This document shows, one piece after another, positions 1 to 7,588 of a DNA stretch of 64,000 bases. The notes beneath the pieces are model-generated. The model was not told the DNA's origin, searched no databases, and saw only the letters and a list, made by a program, of their open reading frames with translations. Origin of the DNA: CAYUZU01 sp964448675. Its GTDB lineage: Bacteria > Planctomycetota > Phycisphaerae > UBA1845 > Fen-1342. The position numbers and the translations under genes are program-made. Numbering within the stretch: position 1 is the first letter of the stretch; each line of letters begins with the position of its first letter. The stretch spans positions 1-64,000 of the forward strand of contig CAYUZU010000013.1 of the NCBI GenBank assembly GCA_964448675.1, read 5' to 3'.

Positions 1-230
1 CCTCCCGCAATGGCAGCTCGGCCGCCTGTCGGCTCTTGGCGTCGGCCGCCGCGACGAACAGCCACGCATTGCCCGGCGTCAGGTCCGCCGCGCCTCTCGG
101 CGCGTGACAAAATCGTGAACCAGGCGGCCCAGCCGCTCCTCGTGGTATCCCCGGCCCTGACCCGACGTGGTACGCACGACGAATTCAAACCCCCGTCAAA
201 TCGCTCTTCTCCGAGACTCGCGTGACATGA
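1..230. other. Left edge, no intact gene
   Basis: No complete gene is visible. On the minus strand two short overlapping frames read like protein: one from about 195 down to 79 (contains GQGRGYHEERLGRLVHDF) ending at a TGA, and one from about 100 to the left edge (contains DLTPGNAWLFVAAADAKS). Joined by a frameshift near 85-100 they would make one C-terminal fragment. I do not recognise the family. A degraded gene, a sequencing indel or chance are all possible. Confidence 0.25.
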
Positions 231-238
231 GCACATGA

Positions 239-427
239 TACCGGATACCGCCCGCAAGCGGTACCGGGAGCGCCGGCAGTGCGCTGCTGACCTGGCTCGC
301 GTACCGTTATACGCGTTTTCCCGCCGATCACTGCCCCCGCTGCGGCTACAATCTCACCGGCAACACCACCGGCCGCTGCCCGGAATGCGGTACGCGGATC
401 GAACGACCAGACGGGAAGCCGGCGTGA
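239..427 (+). pseudogene. Truncated zinc-ribbon membrane protein remnant
   Basis: The frame encodes a short hydrophobic stretch (SALLTWLAYRY) followed by a CxxC-x11-CxxC zinc ribbon (CPRCGYNLTGN...CPECG). It has no ATG, GTG or TTG start: the only upstream start in frame, ATG 227, meets a TGA at 236-238 after three codons. Its ribbon DNA (329..391) is almost identical to 1223..1285 in the intact gene 899..1324, so it looks like a 5'-truncated or disrupted paralogue. Its TGA overlaps the GTG start of the next gene (GTGA at 424-427), an arrangement typical of translationally coupled genes, so it may once have been the first gene of this small operon. A sequencing error near 236 cannot be excluded. 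Confidence 0.5.
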
Positions 428-906
428 CGAGTGCAACAAGCAACCTGCTGTATGCCGTTCTTGCGGTATGCGGCGCAGTCCCACTTCTTGGCTGTGCCCA
501 GCGCAACCACATCGCGCCGGCCGGCTTCTATCGCGACTTCGAACTGTACGGCGCCTGGTACGATCGACCCCAGGACAAGTTGTATGTGTCGCTCACCACC
601 GGCTGGTACCTACCGCAGAACGTGACCACCGGCCGACCGGAGAGCCCGGGTGAGCACGATGTGAGTGTGGCGCCGCACCCGACCTGGGCCAAGGGGCTCG
701 CATCGCTGCCGGTGCGCGTCCATGGCTTCAGCAGAATGCGCAAGCAATTCTTGGTGCGATTCCCGATCTACCAGGCGGGTCGCCAACGGCAGTTGATCGC
801 GCTGCGCATCGAGCCGCTGCCGGACGCGTGGGTTGAACTGGATGGGGAGACCATCGCGGTACACGAAGCGAATCGGTCCGCCGGAGGCGAAGCACCGCAT
901 GAGTAG
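424..906 (+). CDS. Putative lipoprotein of unknown function
   Basis: 160 residues from GTG 424. The N-terminus is a hydrophobic segment ending in a lipobox-like LLGC with Cys at about residue 24, so it is probably a membrane-anchored lipoprotein. The n-region from this start lacks positive charge; an in-frame ATG at 385 would add Arg residues (TTRREAG) and is a real alternative, although it lies inside the zinc-ribbon remnant upstream. The mature part has several Tyr/Trp-rich strands and looks like a small beta protein. I do not recognise the family. It overlaps 899..1324 by 8 bp, which suggests co-transcription. Confidence 0.6.
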   Translation: MTSATSNLLYAVLAVCGAVPLLGCAQRNHIAPAGFYRDFELYGAWYDRPQDKLYVSLTTGWYLPQNVTTGRPESPGEHDVSVAPHPTWAKGLASLPVRVHGFSRMRKQFLVRFPIYQAGRQRQLIALRIEPLPDAWVELDGETIAVHEANRSAGGEAPHE

Positions 907-1324
907 CCCACCGATGTTGCTCGCGGAAATCGCCGACAAGATGCCCACTGCGCTGGAAACCGCCGCATTCGCGAGTCTGCTCGCGGCGTCGATCCTCGCG
1001 CTCGGCATGTGGCGCTGGTGGCTGGTTTCACTCGCGCTGCCGCTTTCGCTGTGGCTCAACTACGGACTCTACACCGCCTTCAGCGATCCGTCGTTCGGAC
1101 TCGCCATCGTCACTGAACTCGGCCACGATTCGATGGTCGGGCAGGTGATCGCGGCGAATCTGCCTTTTGCCGTCGTCCTGGCCGTCGCTGCTCGGCACCC
1201 ACGGCGCTGCCGCAAGCCGGGACACTGCCCCCGCTGCGGCTACAACCTCACCGGCAACATCACCGGCCGCTGCCCGGAATGCGGGCGACCCTGCATCCCG
1301 CACCGACAACTCGCGAAAAAGTAA
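899..1324 (+). CDS. Membrane protein with C-terminal zinc ribbon
   Basis: 141 residues; ATG 899 overlaps the end of the previous gene by 8 bp. Hydrophobic segments lie at about residues 20-60 (with a MWRWWLVSLALPLSLWL core) and 82-98. They are followed by a zinc ribbon, CxxC-x11-CxxC, at about residues 110-128. Small membrane proteins ending in this ribbon (CPRCGYNLTGN) are frequent in planctomycete genomes; their role is unknown. The ribbon coding sequence is duplicated at 329..391. Confidence 0.7.
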   Translation: MSSPPMLLAEIADKMPTALETAAFASLLAASILALGMWRWWLVSLALPLSLWLNYGLYTAFSDPSFGLAIVTELGHDSMVGQVIAANLPFAVVLAVAARHPRRCRKPGHCPRCGYNLTGNITGRCPECGRPCIPHRQLAKK

Positions 1325-1351
1325 CACAAGACAGAAAAGCCAGTGTATAAT
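1323..1351 (+). promoter_or_regulatory. Candidate sigma70 promoter for the LuxR-type gene
   Basis: A perfect TATAAT sits at 1346..1351 in a locally AT-richer stretch. A weak -35 (AACACA, 1323..1328) lies 17 bp upstream. It would give a leader of about 130 nt before the regulator at 1486. The -35 is poor, so this is suggestive only. Confidence 0.35.
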
Positions 1352-1485
1352 CAATCGGGCTGAAGGGTTGCCTGGCAGTCACGGAACACCAGTCGTTCCT
1401 ACCTTTCACGACCGCCGGGTAGAAAGATGCGAATATACTGATCGCCGGGCCGTGAACGCCGCCGATCCAGAGGGCCGCTGGACGG

Positions 1486-2280
1486 ATGCCACGCTCACAA
1501 CGACTCCGATTGCGCGACACCGGCGCCATGCTGCGCCTCGTGTGCGACGTCTACGCCGCCGAGGCCGAGCCTCTCGCTTGCGCAGCACAGGCCGTCGCCG
1601 GCCTCTGCAAGCTGACCGGGGCCCAGAGCGGCCTCTTCGGCATCCTCGAGAAAGCCGACTCGGCCCTCCCCGCCTTCGTCATCGCCCAGCCCGCCGGCGC
1701 GATGGACCACGCCAGCCACCAGCGCTATCTCAGCTACGCGGACGGCGAATACGTCGTCGACGTGCTCTACCAGACGATCGCGCCGCACGCCGCGGACTGG
1801 GGCGCCGTCCGACGCGAACGGCGCCTCGACTGCGCCGCCTGGTACCGCTCACCCTGGTACAACGAGATCCTGCGGCCCATGCGGCTCGACGACTGCATGT
1901 ATGCCCTCGGCCGGCTGCACGACCGGTACTACGTCGGCGTCGGCCTCAGCCGCCCCGCGGGCACCGCGCCCTTTGGCCGCCGCGAAGAAACGATGCTCTC
2001 GCTGGTGCATCGCGAACTGGCTCCGCTCTACCGCCGGGTGGCCAGCGGTCTTCTCGCCACGCCACGGACGTTGTCGCCTTCGCTCAAGAAGACGCTCGGC
2101 CTGCTCCTGCAAGGCCTCTCCGAGAAACAGATCGCCCATCGCCGTGACCTCAGCCGCCACACGATTCACGATCACGTCAAACAAATCTACCGCCATTTCG
2201 GCGTCGGCAGCCGGGCGGAGCTGCTGGCGCGCGTCGCCAGTGGTGCGCCACGTCCCGCCACCACCACGCCCACCGGCTGA
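1486..2280 (+). CDS. LuxR-family transcriptional regulator
   Basis: 264 residues. The C-terminal 60 residues form a LuxR/GerE helix-turn-helix: LSPSLKKTLGLLLQGLSEKQ, then IAHRRDLSRHTIHDHVKQIY, then RHFGVGSRAELLAR. The N-terminal 190 residues resemble a GAF/PAS-like sensor but show no phosphoacceptor receiver motif, so this is probably an orphan one-component regulator with an unknown ligand. The start at 1486 has only a weak purine stretch upstream; Met at 1528 is an alternative. It stands alone, with a possible promoter at 1323..1351 and a hairpin downstream at 2480. Confidence 0.8.
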   Translation: MPRSQRLRLRDTGAMLRLVCDVYAAEAEPLACAAQAVAGLCKLTGAQSGLFGILEKADSALPAFVIAQPAGAMDHASHQRYLSYADGEYVVDVLYQTIAPHAADWGAVRRERRLDCAAWYRSPWYNEILRPMRLDDCMYALGRLHDRYYVGVGLSRPAGTAPFGRREETMLSLVHRELAPLYRRVASGLLATPRTLSPSLKKTLGLLLQGLSEKQIAHRRDLSRHTIHDHVKQIYRHFGVGSRAELLARVASGAPRPATTTPTG

Positions 2281-2479
2281 CCCGGTCGCGCAACGCCAGT
2301 GCATCGTCCCCTTCCGGCGCATGTTGACAGGCCGGCAGCGTCGCCAATCGGCCCACGAGGCCCGGTTGACCCGTACCGCACGAGCAGAAAAAATGAAAAA
2401 TCTCGTCGACCTAAGGGAAAACCCCAATAGGCAGGGGCCATCTGGTTTGGTTTAATGCAAACCTGAATCGCGGTACTTC

Positions 2480-2509
2480 GCTGTGCCCCGGACCTCAGCC
2501 GGGCACAGC
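2480..2509. terminator. Hairpin between convergent genes
   Basis: GCTGTGCCC (2480..2488) pairs perfectly with GGGCACAGC (2501..2509) around a 12-nt loop, and the stem extends by two GC pairs with one bulge. It lies between the convergent genes ending at 2280 and 2599 and could act in both directions. There is no adjacent T tract, although TTTTTT occurs at about 2561. Confidence 0.45.
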
Positions 2510-2598
2510 CAACGCGGCCGGCCCGGCCCCCGATGCGGTGGTACGGGGGGACGGCCGCTGTTTTTTGCGCCCACCTCACCACATCTCGCGCAGCTCCC

Positions 2599-3384
2599 CT
2601 ACTCCTCGGCCATAAGGATGAAAATGCGCGCGGGCGTATCCGCCGGCGGCACCTCCTCCTCGTCCACCGCCACCCCGCGCTGCGCCCCGCGGTAGGGGTT
2701 CCCGATGTCCACGGTCAGGTTCAGGATCGCCGTCGGGTCATACCACAACCCGATCACCGACCGCGTCTGGTCCGCCGCAAACGTCGGCTGCCCTAACGGC
2801 ACATCCGGGTCAAAGTATGACCCCGTGAACACCCACCGCAGCCCCGTCGGCGCCGCTCCCGTCCGCCGATCCACCAGGAAGCGTACGACGTCCGCCCGCT
2901 GCCACGAACCGTCCTCGCGCCACACCGCCACGTCGATCCGCACCTGCGTGCCCCCCGATGCGGCACGCGCCCAGTACGATTCCGGCGGCGCCGCGGGCGT
3001 CGGCGCCGCGGGCGGGCGATCGGCCGGTACGTTGGGGTCCACGCCAACGTAATCGCCGCGGGCCGGCGCCGGCACCTCCCCGATCTCGTACCCCGCCATC
3101 AACAGCGCCTGCTGCAGGTGCGACGGCCGGCAGTGCAGCCGCAACAAACTCTCGTATTCCTTTCCGCCGGCACTCACGGCGACGTACTCGAGGATTCCGC
3201 TGCGCAAACAGAACGCCCCGTCGACCCGCACCACGCCCGCCGCCCGGTCCAGCGCGATGCCCGGGAGCAGCGGCTCGAACCGCGCCTGCGTGGCACAGCC
3301 CGCCATCAACACCATCAGCGCGCACACCGCGAGCAGCCGCGCCGCGCGGTGCCACACCCAACGTGGAGCACGGTCTCGGCGCAT
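2599..3384 (-). CDS. YdjY-domain lipoprotein
   Basis: 261 residues from ATG 3384. The signal peptide has an Arg-rich n-region, a hydrophobic core (LLAVCALMVLMAGC) and a lipobox Cys at about residue 30. Residues about 50-110 match the YdjY-domain pattern common in planctomycetes (VRVDGAFCLRSGILEYVAV, KEYESLLRLHCRPSHLQQAL). A Pro/Ala-rich linker follows, then a second strand-rich part with acidic and aromatic residues. An in-frame ATG at 3423 would lengthen the n-region but has no Shine-Dalgarno. It is probably an outer-surface or periplasmic lipoprotein; its molecular role is not established. Confidence 0.72.
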   Translation of the reverse strand: MRRDRAPRWVWHRAARLLAVCALMVLMAGCATQARFEPLLPGIALDRAAGVVRVDGAFCLRSGILEYVAVSAGGKEYESLLRLHCRPSHLQQALLMAGYEIGEVPAPARGDYVGVDPNVPADRPPAAPTPAAPPESYWARAASGGTQVRIDVAVWREDGSWQRADVVRFLVDRRTGAAPTGLRWVFTGSYFDPDVPLGQPTFAADQTRSVIGLWYDPTAILNLTVDIGNPYRGAQRGVAVDEEEVPPADTPARIFILMAEE

Positions 3385-3585
3385 GCACGCTGCAGGCCCT
3401 GTGATGGAGGCATCAATCGGCATGACGATCGACTCTAACCGCGACCGCGCCATCCGCCAATCACCGGCGGCTGCGAACGCGCCGCGGCGCTGGTACACTC
3501 TGCGTCGGCCGATAGGACGAAGCAGGAACGCATACTGGCGGCTGCGGCAGCAGGCTGCGACCGCTCGCGCCGCCCGGAGAGAACC

Positions 3586-4836
3586 ATGACCCGCCACCAC
3601 CGCATCGCAATTGCAGCCTTTCTCGTTCCCCTCGCTGCCGATCTCGCTCACGCCGCCGACCCGCCGCGGCCCAGGACGCAACCCGACACGCGCGTCACCG
3701 ACCGCGCCGGCGCGCTCGCCGAACACGGCGTGCGCTACCTCCTGCGCACGCAGGAGAAGGACGGCAGCTGGGCCGCCGAACTCAGCCCCGGCATTACCTG
3801 CCTGGCCCTGAAAGCCCTGATTCAATCGCCAGAAGTCGGCGCCCGGCACCCTGCCGTGCAACGCGGCCTGCGCTGGGTGCTGCGCCATGAACGCGATGAC
3901 GGTGGCCTCTATGCACCCGAGAGCCTCCATGCCAACTACGAGTCCGCTGTTGCGCTCTCGATGCTCGCCGCCCTCAACGACCCCGCCCACGATACCCGCA
4001 TCAAGCGCCTCCAGGCCCTGCTCAAGAACATGCAGTGGGACGAGGGCGAGAACCGGACGCCCGCCGATCCGTGGTACGGCGGCGCCGGCTACGGCCGCCA
4101 CAAACGTCCCGACATCAACAATACCGTGCTGATGCTCGACGCCCTGCGCGACAGCGGCCTGCGCGCGGACGACCCCGCCTTCCAGCGCGCCCTGGTTTTT
4201 ATCCAACGCTGCCAGATGAACGGCGAGACCAACGACCAGCCCTTCGCCAGCGGCTCGGACCAGGGCGGCTTCATCTACTCCCCCGCCAACGGCGGCGAGA
4301 GCAAGGCGGGGCACTTCACCGTTGCCGGCCGGCGCGAGCTGCGCTGCTTCGGCAGCGTCAGTTATGGCGGACTGCGGGCGATGCTCTACGCGGGCCTCAG
4401 CGGTGAAGACCCGCGCGTCCAGGCGGTCGCCGACTGGATCCGCCGGCACTGGACCCTCGACGCCAATCCCAACATGCCGAAAGGCCAGGAGCAGGAGGGG
4501 CTGTTCTTCTACTTCCACGCGTTCGGCCGCGCCATGCGCGCCTGGGACCGCCACGTGATCACCGACGCCGCCGGCCAGAAACACGACTGGCGCTACGAAC
4601 TCGTGCAGAAACTCGCGCAGATGCAGAAAAAGGACGGCCGCTGGGTCAACGAGGCCGACCGCTATTACGAAGGACACCCCGCCCTGACAACCGCCTGGGC
4701 GGTGCTGGCGTTACAGGAGGCGACCGCAACAGCGAATCACCCGCCAGACACCCAGCCCGCGACCAGCGCCACCGGCACGCAGCCGCCAGCGGCCGGGACG
4801 ACAATTCCCGACGCGAGCCACCAACAAGATCGTTGA
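3586..4836 (+). CDS. Exported prenyltransferase/squalene-oxidase-repeat protein
   Basis: 416 residues with a signal peptide (residues 1-23, cleavage after AHA). The body consists of alpha/alpha-toroid repeats of the squalene-cyclase/prenyltransferase type: YLLRTQEKDGSWAAE, WVLRHERDDGGLYAPE, FIQRCQM, and MQKKDGRWVNEADRYY with HPALTTAWAVLALQ. The catalytic DxDD motif of squalene-hopene cyclase is not seen, so triterpene cyclase activity is unlikely. Exported proteins of this kind are numerous in planctomycetes and have unknown function. The C-terminal 45 residues are Thr/Pro/Ala-rich and probably disordered. Confidence 0.78.
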   Translation: MTRHHRIAIAAFLVPLAADLAHAADPPRPRTQPDTRVTDRAGALAEHGVRYLLRTQEKDGSWAAELSPGITCLALKALIQSPEVGARHPAVQRGLRWVLRHERDDGGLYAPESLHANYESAVALSMLAALNDPAHDTRIKRLQALLKNMQWDEGENRTPADPWYGGAGYGRHKRPDINNTVLMLDALRDSGLRADDPAFQRALVFIQRCQMNGETNDQPFASGSDQGGFIYSPANGGESKAGHFTVAGRRELRCFGSVSYGGLRAMLYAGLSGEDPRVQAVADWIRRHWTLDANPNMPKGQEQEGLFFYFHAFGRAMRAWDRHVITDAAGQKHDWRYELVQKLAQMQKKDGRWVNEADRYYEGHPALTTAWAVLALQEATATANHPPDTQPATSATGTQPPAAGTTIPDASHQQDR

Positions 4837-5505
4837 CTTTCCCCACGTCACTTGGCACGATGGGCTTTCAGCGGCGGCAGGGATGGGATGCCTGCCGCAG
4901 GGCTGAATCAGGGGTCGCTGGCGCTGCTGCAGGAGGCACCACGCCGGTAACAGGGGTCCATCGAGCGTCTTGACTTCCAACCGAACTGCCCCCCGGGACT
5001 TCGTTTAAGTTCTGGCCCACGCTGCGAATGCGCATCGCGCGGCCGCCCCGGCCCCCGGGCCGCCCCGCGCGGCGTGAGGTCTGCAAGAACCCCCCCGACC
5101 TTGCTGCCCCCCGCGCGGGGCACCCTCCCTCTGTACAGGCACGATGGCGGCCTTGAACAAACCCCGGGCCGGAAACAGCCCGCCATCCTGACGCCCACGC
5201 TGCCAACGAGCCTCCCCAGCGCGCGACGTCTTTGCCGGTCCACACTTGTACCTGCGTCAATCGGGCCGTCCGGGCGCAGTTTTTTCTCGCCAGGCGCCGC
5301 GCGGCCCACGCGCCGCCCCGGCACCGCACCCGGCACCCGCCAGCCATTTCCGAAACGACCAGGGGCGACGCCGCTGAATACGACGTCGCCCCACCAGGGC
5401 CCGGCCCCGGGCCTGCAGGTCCCAGGGGTGACTCTTCCCGACCGCCAGACGGTGCCAGCGGGACGCGGCTCAGTCAACGCCCCGCTGCTCCCGGCGCGGC
5501 CGCGT
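4837..5505. other. 669-bp gene-free, very GC-rich stretch
   Basis: It lies between convergent genes. Frames are open on both strands only because of base composition; their translations are Arg/Pro/Gly-rich with no recognisable domain. Apart from the hairpin at 4874..4898 I see no RNase P, tmRNA or SRP RNA core motif and no tRNA. Confidence 0.5.
4874..4898. terminator. Hairpin after the prenyltransferase-repeat gene
   Basis: GCGGCAGG (4874..4881) pairs perfectly with CCTGCCGC (4891..4898) around a 9-nt loop, 38 nt after the stop at 4836. No T tract follows. Confidence 0.4.
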
Positions 5506-6903
5506 TCAGTGCGGCCGCGGCTCCAGCACGAAAACGTGCTCGGTCACTCCAGCCGGGAAAATCGTGATCTCCGTTTCTGCCGGTATAAACCCCCGGGCGT
5601 GTGCCTCGGCAACGTACGTACCCGCCGGCAGTGCGGGGAATACGAAGCGCCCGTCCGGCCCGGTCCGCGTGTGGGCAACCTCGCCGTTCGACGCCAGAAC
5701 CCGCACCAGTGCATGGTGCAGGGGCACTTCAGTGCCGTCCGGTCCGACGCCCAACACAGCCCCGGCGAACGTCCCCGCGTCCTGGGGCAGCGGCCGCAGC
5801 ACCAGCGTCACCTCGACCGTCTCGCCCGGGGGCACGTGGACCGGCATCATTTCCGGCTCAAAGCCCTCTTTCTCTGCGCGCACGAGATACTCTCCCGGCG
5901 CGATCTCGGGGAACGCGAAACCGCCGTCGTCATTGCTCATCGTCTCGGCAATCGCCCCGTCCGGCGCGAGCAGGATGACATGCGCGCCCGGCACCGGCGC
6001 CGAGGCAGGATCGTTGGCCCCCGGCTGCACGACCATGCCGACGATCGCACCCGGCGCCGGCGTGCCCGGCACCAGTTCGAGCACGCGGTGAATCCGCGCG
6101 CCCGGCGTCACTTCGACCGGCAGCACCGCAGGCTCGAACCCTTCCTTCTCGGCAACCAGCTCGTAGGCCCCCGGCGGCACATTCACGAAAAAGTACGAGC
6201 CGTCGGCACCACTCATCGCATGCCACGGCTCCCCGTCGTTGTTCTGCGGGATCAACGCCACATGAGCACCCGGCAGCGGCCGCGGCGGCTGATCCGGATC
6301 GCCCGGCGCCACCACAGCGCCGGCGACAACGCCCGATTCCGGCATTGGCGCGACGTGCTCGAACACCACCGCACCATGCGGTGGCAGGCAGCGGCGATCG
6401 ACCACGACGACGTGGAACGGGTTCGTGATCACATCCAGCATACCCGGCCGCTCATCATCAAACACCACGATCTTGAACAGCGGCCCCTCGCGATGGATGC
6501 CCAGCACCGCCGTGTTGGGGCCCCCACCACTGGTCTGCATGCCCTGCACCGTCGCGATGACCACGTGCCGGTGGAAGTTGATCGGCGGCGGGGGCGGCGG
6601 CGGATCGACCGTCCCGGTATGCATGTCCCAGAACACTTCCCAGGCGTGTGGATTCGAGATGATCAAGTCGGCCCCGAGGAAGCCGCCCGCGTTGAAGCCG
6701 TAGCCGCTGTGCTCCCCCTTGCTCAGTGTAAATGGATGACAGTTGGGCGCGTGGTCGGGTGCATCCACCGGTTGCAGCGTCGGCGTGGCTGCGCCGACGG
6801 GGGTCGCCGCATCGGGCGCCGCGGACTGGAGCGGGCTGCTCGCCAAGGCCGTTCCCGCGACCAGCCACATCAGGGCAGTCGCTGTAAGTACCAGGTTTCG
6901 CAT
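5506..6903 (-). CDS. Secreted PrcB-like protein with carboxypeptidase-regulatory-like domains
   Basis: 465 residues. ATG 6903 has a strong Shine-Dalgarno (AAGGAGG about 10 nt upstream) and is followed by a signal peptide (MRNLVLTATALMWLVAGTALA). Residues about 75-165 resemble the C-terminal domain of protease-complex subunit PrcB (WEVFWDMHTGT, PPPPPPPINFHRHVVIATVQ, then NPFHVVVVDR). Three to four carboxypeptidase-regulatory-like beta-sandwich domains follow (ANDPASAPVPGAHVILLAPD, FAFPEIAPGEYLVRAEKEGF, FVFPALPAGTYVAEAHARGF). These usually serve adhesion or display. It is the first of several surface-protein genes on this strand, but the 125-bp gap to 7029 and its own RBS suggest separate control. 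Confidence 0.75.
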   Translation of the reverse strand: MRNLVLTATALMWLVAGTALASSPLQSAAPDAATPVGAATPTLQPVDAPDHAPNCHPFTLSKGEHSGYGFNAGGFLGADLIISNPHAWEVFWDMHTGTVDPPPPPPPINFHRHVVIATVQGMQTSGGGPNTAVLGIHREGPLFKIVVFDDERPGMLDVITNPFHVVVVDRRCLPPHGAVVFEHVAPMPESGVVAGAVVAPGDPDQPPRPLPGAHVALIPQNNDGEPWHAMSGADGSYFFVNVPPGAYELVAEKEGFEPAVLPVEVTPGARIHRVLELVPGTPAPGAIVGMVVQPGANDPASAPVPGAHVILLAPDGAIAETMSNDDGGFAFPEIAPGEYLVRAEKEGFEPEMMPVHVPPGETVEVTLVLRPLPQDAGTFAGAVLGVGPDGTEVPLHHALVRVLASNGEVAHTRTGPDGRFVFPALPAGTYVAEAHARGFIPAETEITIFPAGVTEHVFVLEPRPH

Positions 6904-7028
6904 GGTTTTGTGTCCTCCTTGGGTGTGTGACGCGGTGCGAGGGGCATACCACCCCTCGGTCATCTCCTCAATACTAAACGCCCCACGGTTTCCACTATTC
7001 GCTGACCGGGTACAAAAAAACGGCGGGT

Positions 7029-7568
7029 TCAGGCCTGGTAATTCCGGGCACCGCGGCGGAGCGCATCCCGGAACGCGGCCACCTCCGCCGCGCTGGCGAA
7101 GATGTCTTCCAGCGGCATGAGGTCGCCGGTGCTGCGCTGCACGATCCGCGGTGTGTTGCGCCGCAGGCTCAGCCGATCGAAATCATGCCACGGAATCGTG
7201 CGCGGTGTCGCGCGCGTGCCAACCACGATGCCGCCCGGCGTCAGCGCGACAAACCGCCCCGTAATCCGCCCGCTCAGCACCCGGCGAAACGCGAGCCCCA
7301 CCAGCGGCGCCGCCAGAAAGCACACCAGTGCCAGCGTCGGGTTCGGCACCTGCTCGTACCCCAGGCGATACAGCACCGCGATGGCGATCCCGATGAACAG
7401 CCCCACCGTGGCGTAGACCACCACCAGCCGCGCCCAGCTCTCGTTCGAGCGCCACACGCGCGTGCGCTCGTCGTAGGCAAAGCCGCAATCCGGGCACTGG
7501 TTCGGCGGCGGTCGGTCGCCAAGCGGTCGACCGCAGGCGGGACAATGTTCGAGCGACACTTCGGGCAT
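7029..7568 (-). CDS. Zinc-ribbon membrane protein
   Basis: 179 residues from ATG 7568 (MPEVSLEHCPACG). A CxxC-x11-CxxC zinc ribbon (CPACG...CPDCG) occupies residues 8-25. Two hydrophobic helices follow (LVVVYATVGLFIGIAIAVLY and TLALVCFLAAPLVGLAF). The C-terminal soluble half (IVVGTRATPRTIPWHDFDRL) resembles a small PH-like/YcxB-type beta domain, though this is only a guess. It starts 20 nt after the stop of 7589..9274 and is probably co-transcribed with it. Confidence 0.65.
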   Translation of the reverse strand: MPEVSLEHCPACGRPLGDRPPPNQCPDCGFAYDERTRVWRSNESWARLVVVYATVGLFIGIAIAVLYRLGYEQVPNPTLALVCFLAAPLVGLAFRRVLSGRITGRFVALTPGGIVVGTRATPRTIPWHDFDRLSLRRNTPRIVQRSTGDLMPLEDIFASAAEVAAFRDALRRGARNYQA

Positions 7569-7588
7569 CAGTTCGCAATCACCGGCAA

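Noticed and set aside
3425..4677. N-terminal extension of the YdjY lipoprotein frame to 4677
   Set aside because: It would run antisense through the prenyltransferase-repeat gene; the lipoprotein signal peptide places the start at 3384.
4837..5505. RNase P, tmRNA or SRP RNA
   Set aside because: None of the core motifs of these RNAs was found on either strand.
5074..6930. 618-codon plus-strand frame
   Set aside because: Antisense to the PrcB-like gene, which has a signal peptide, a strong RBS and domains.
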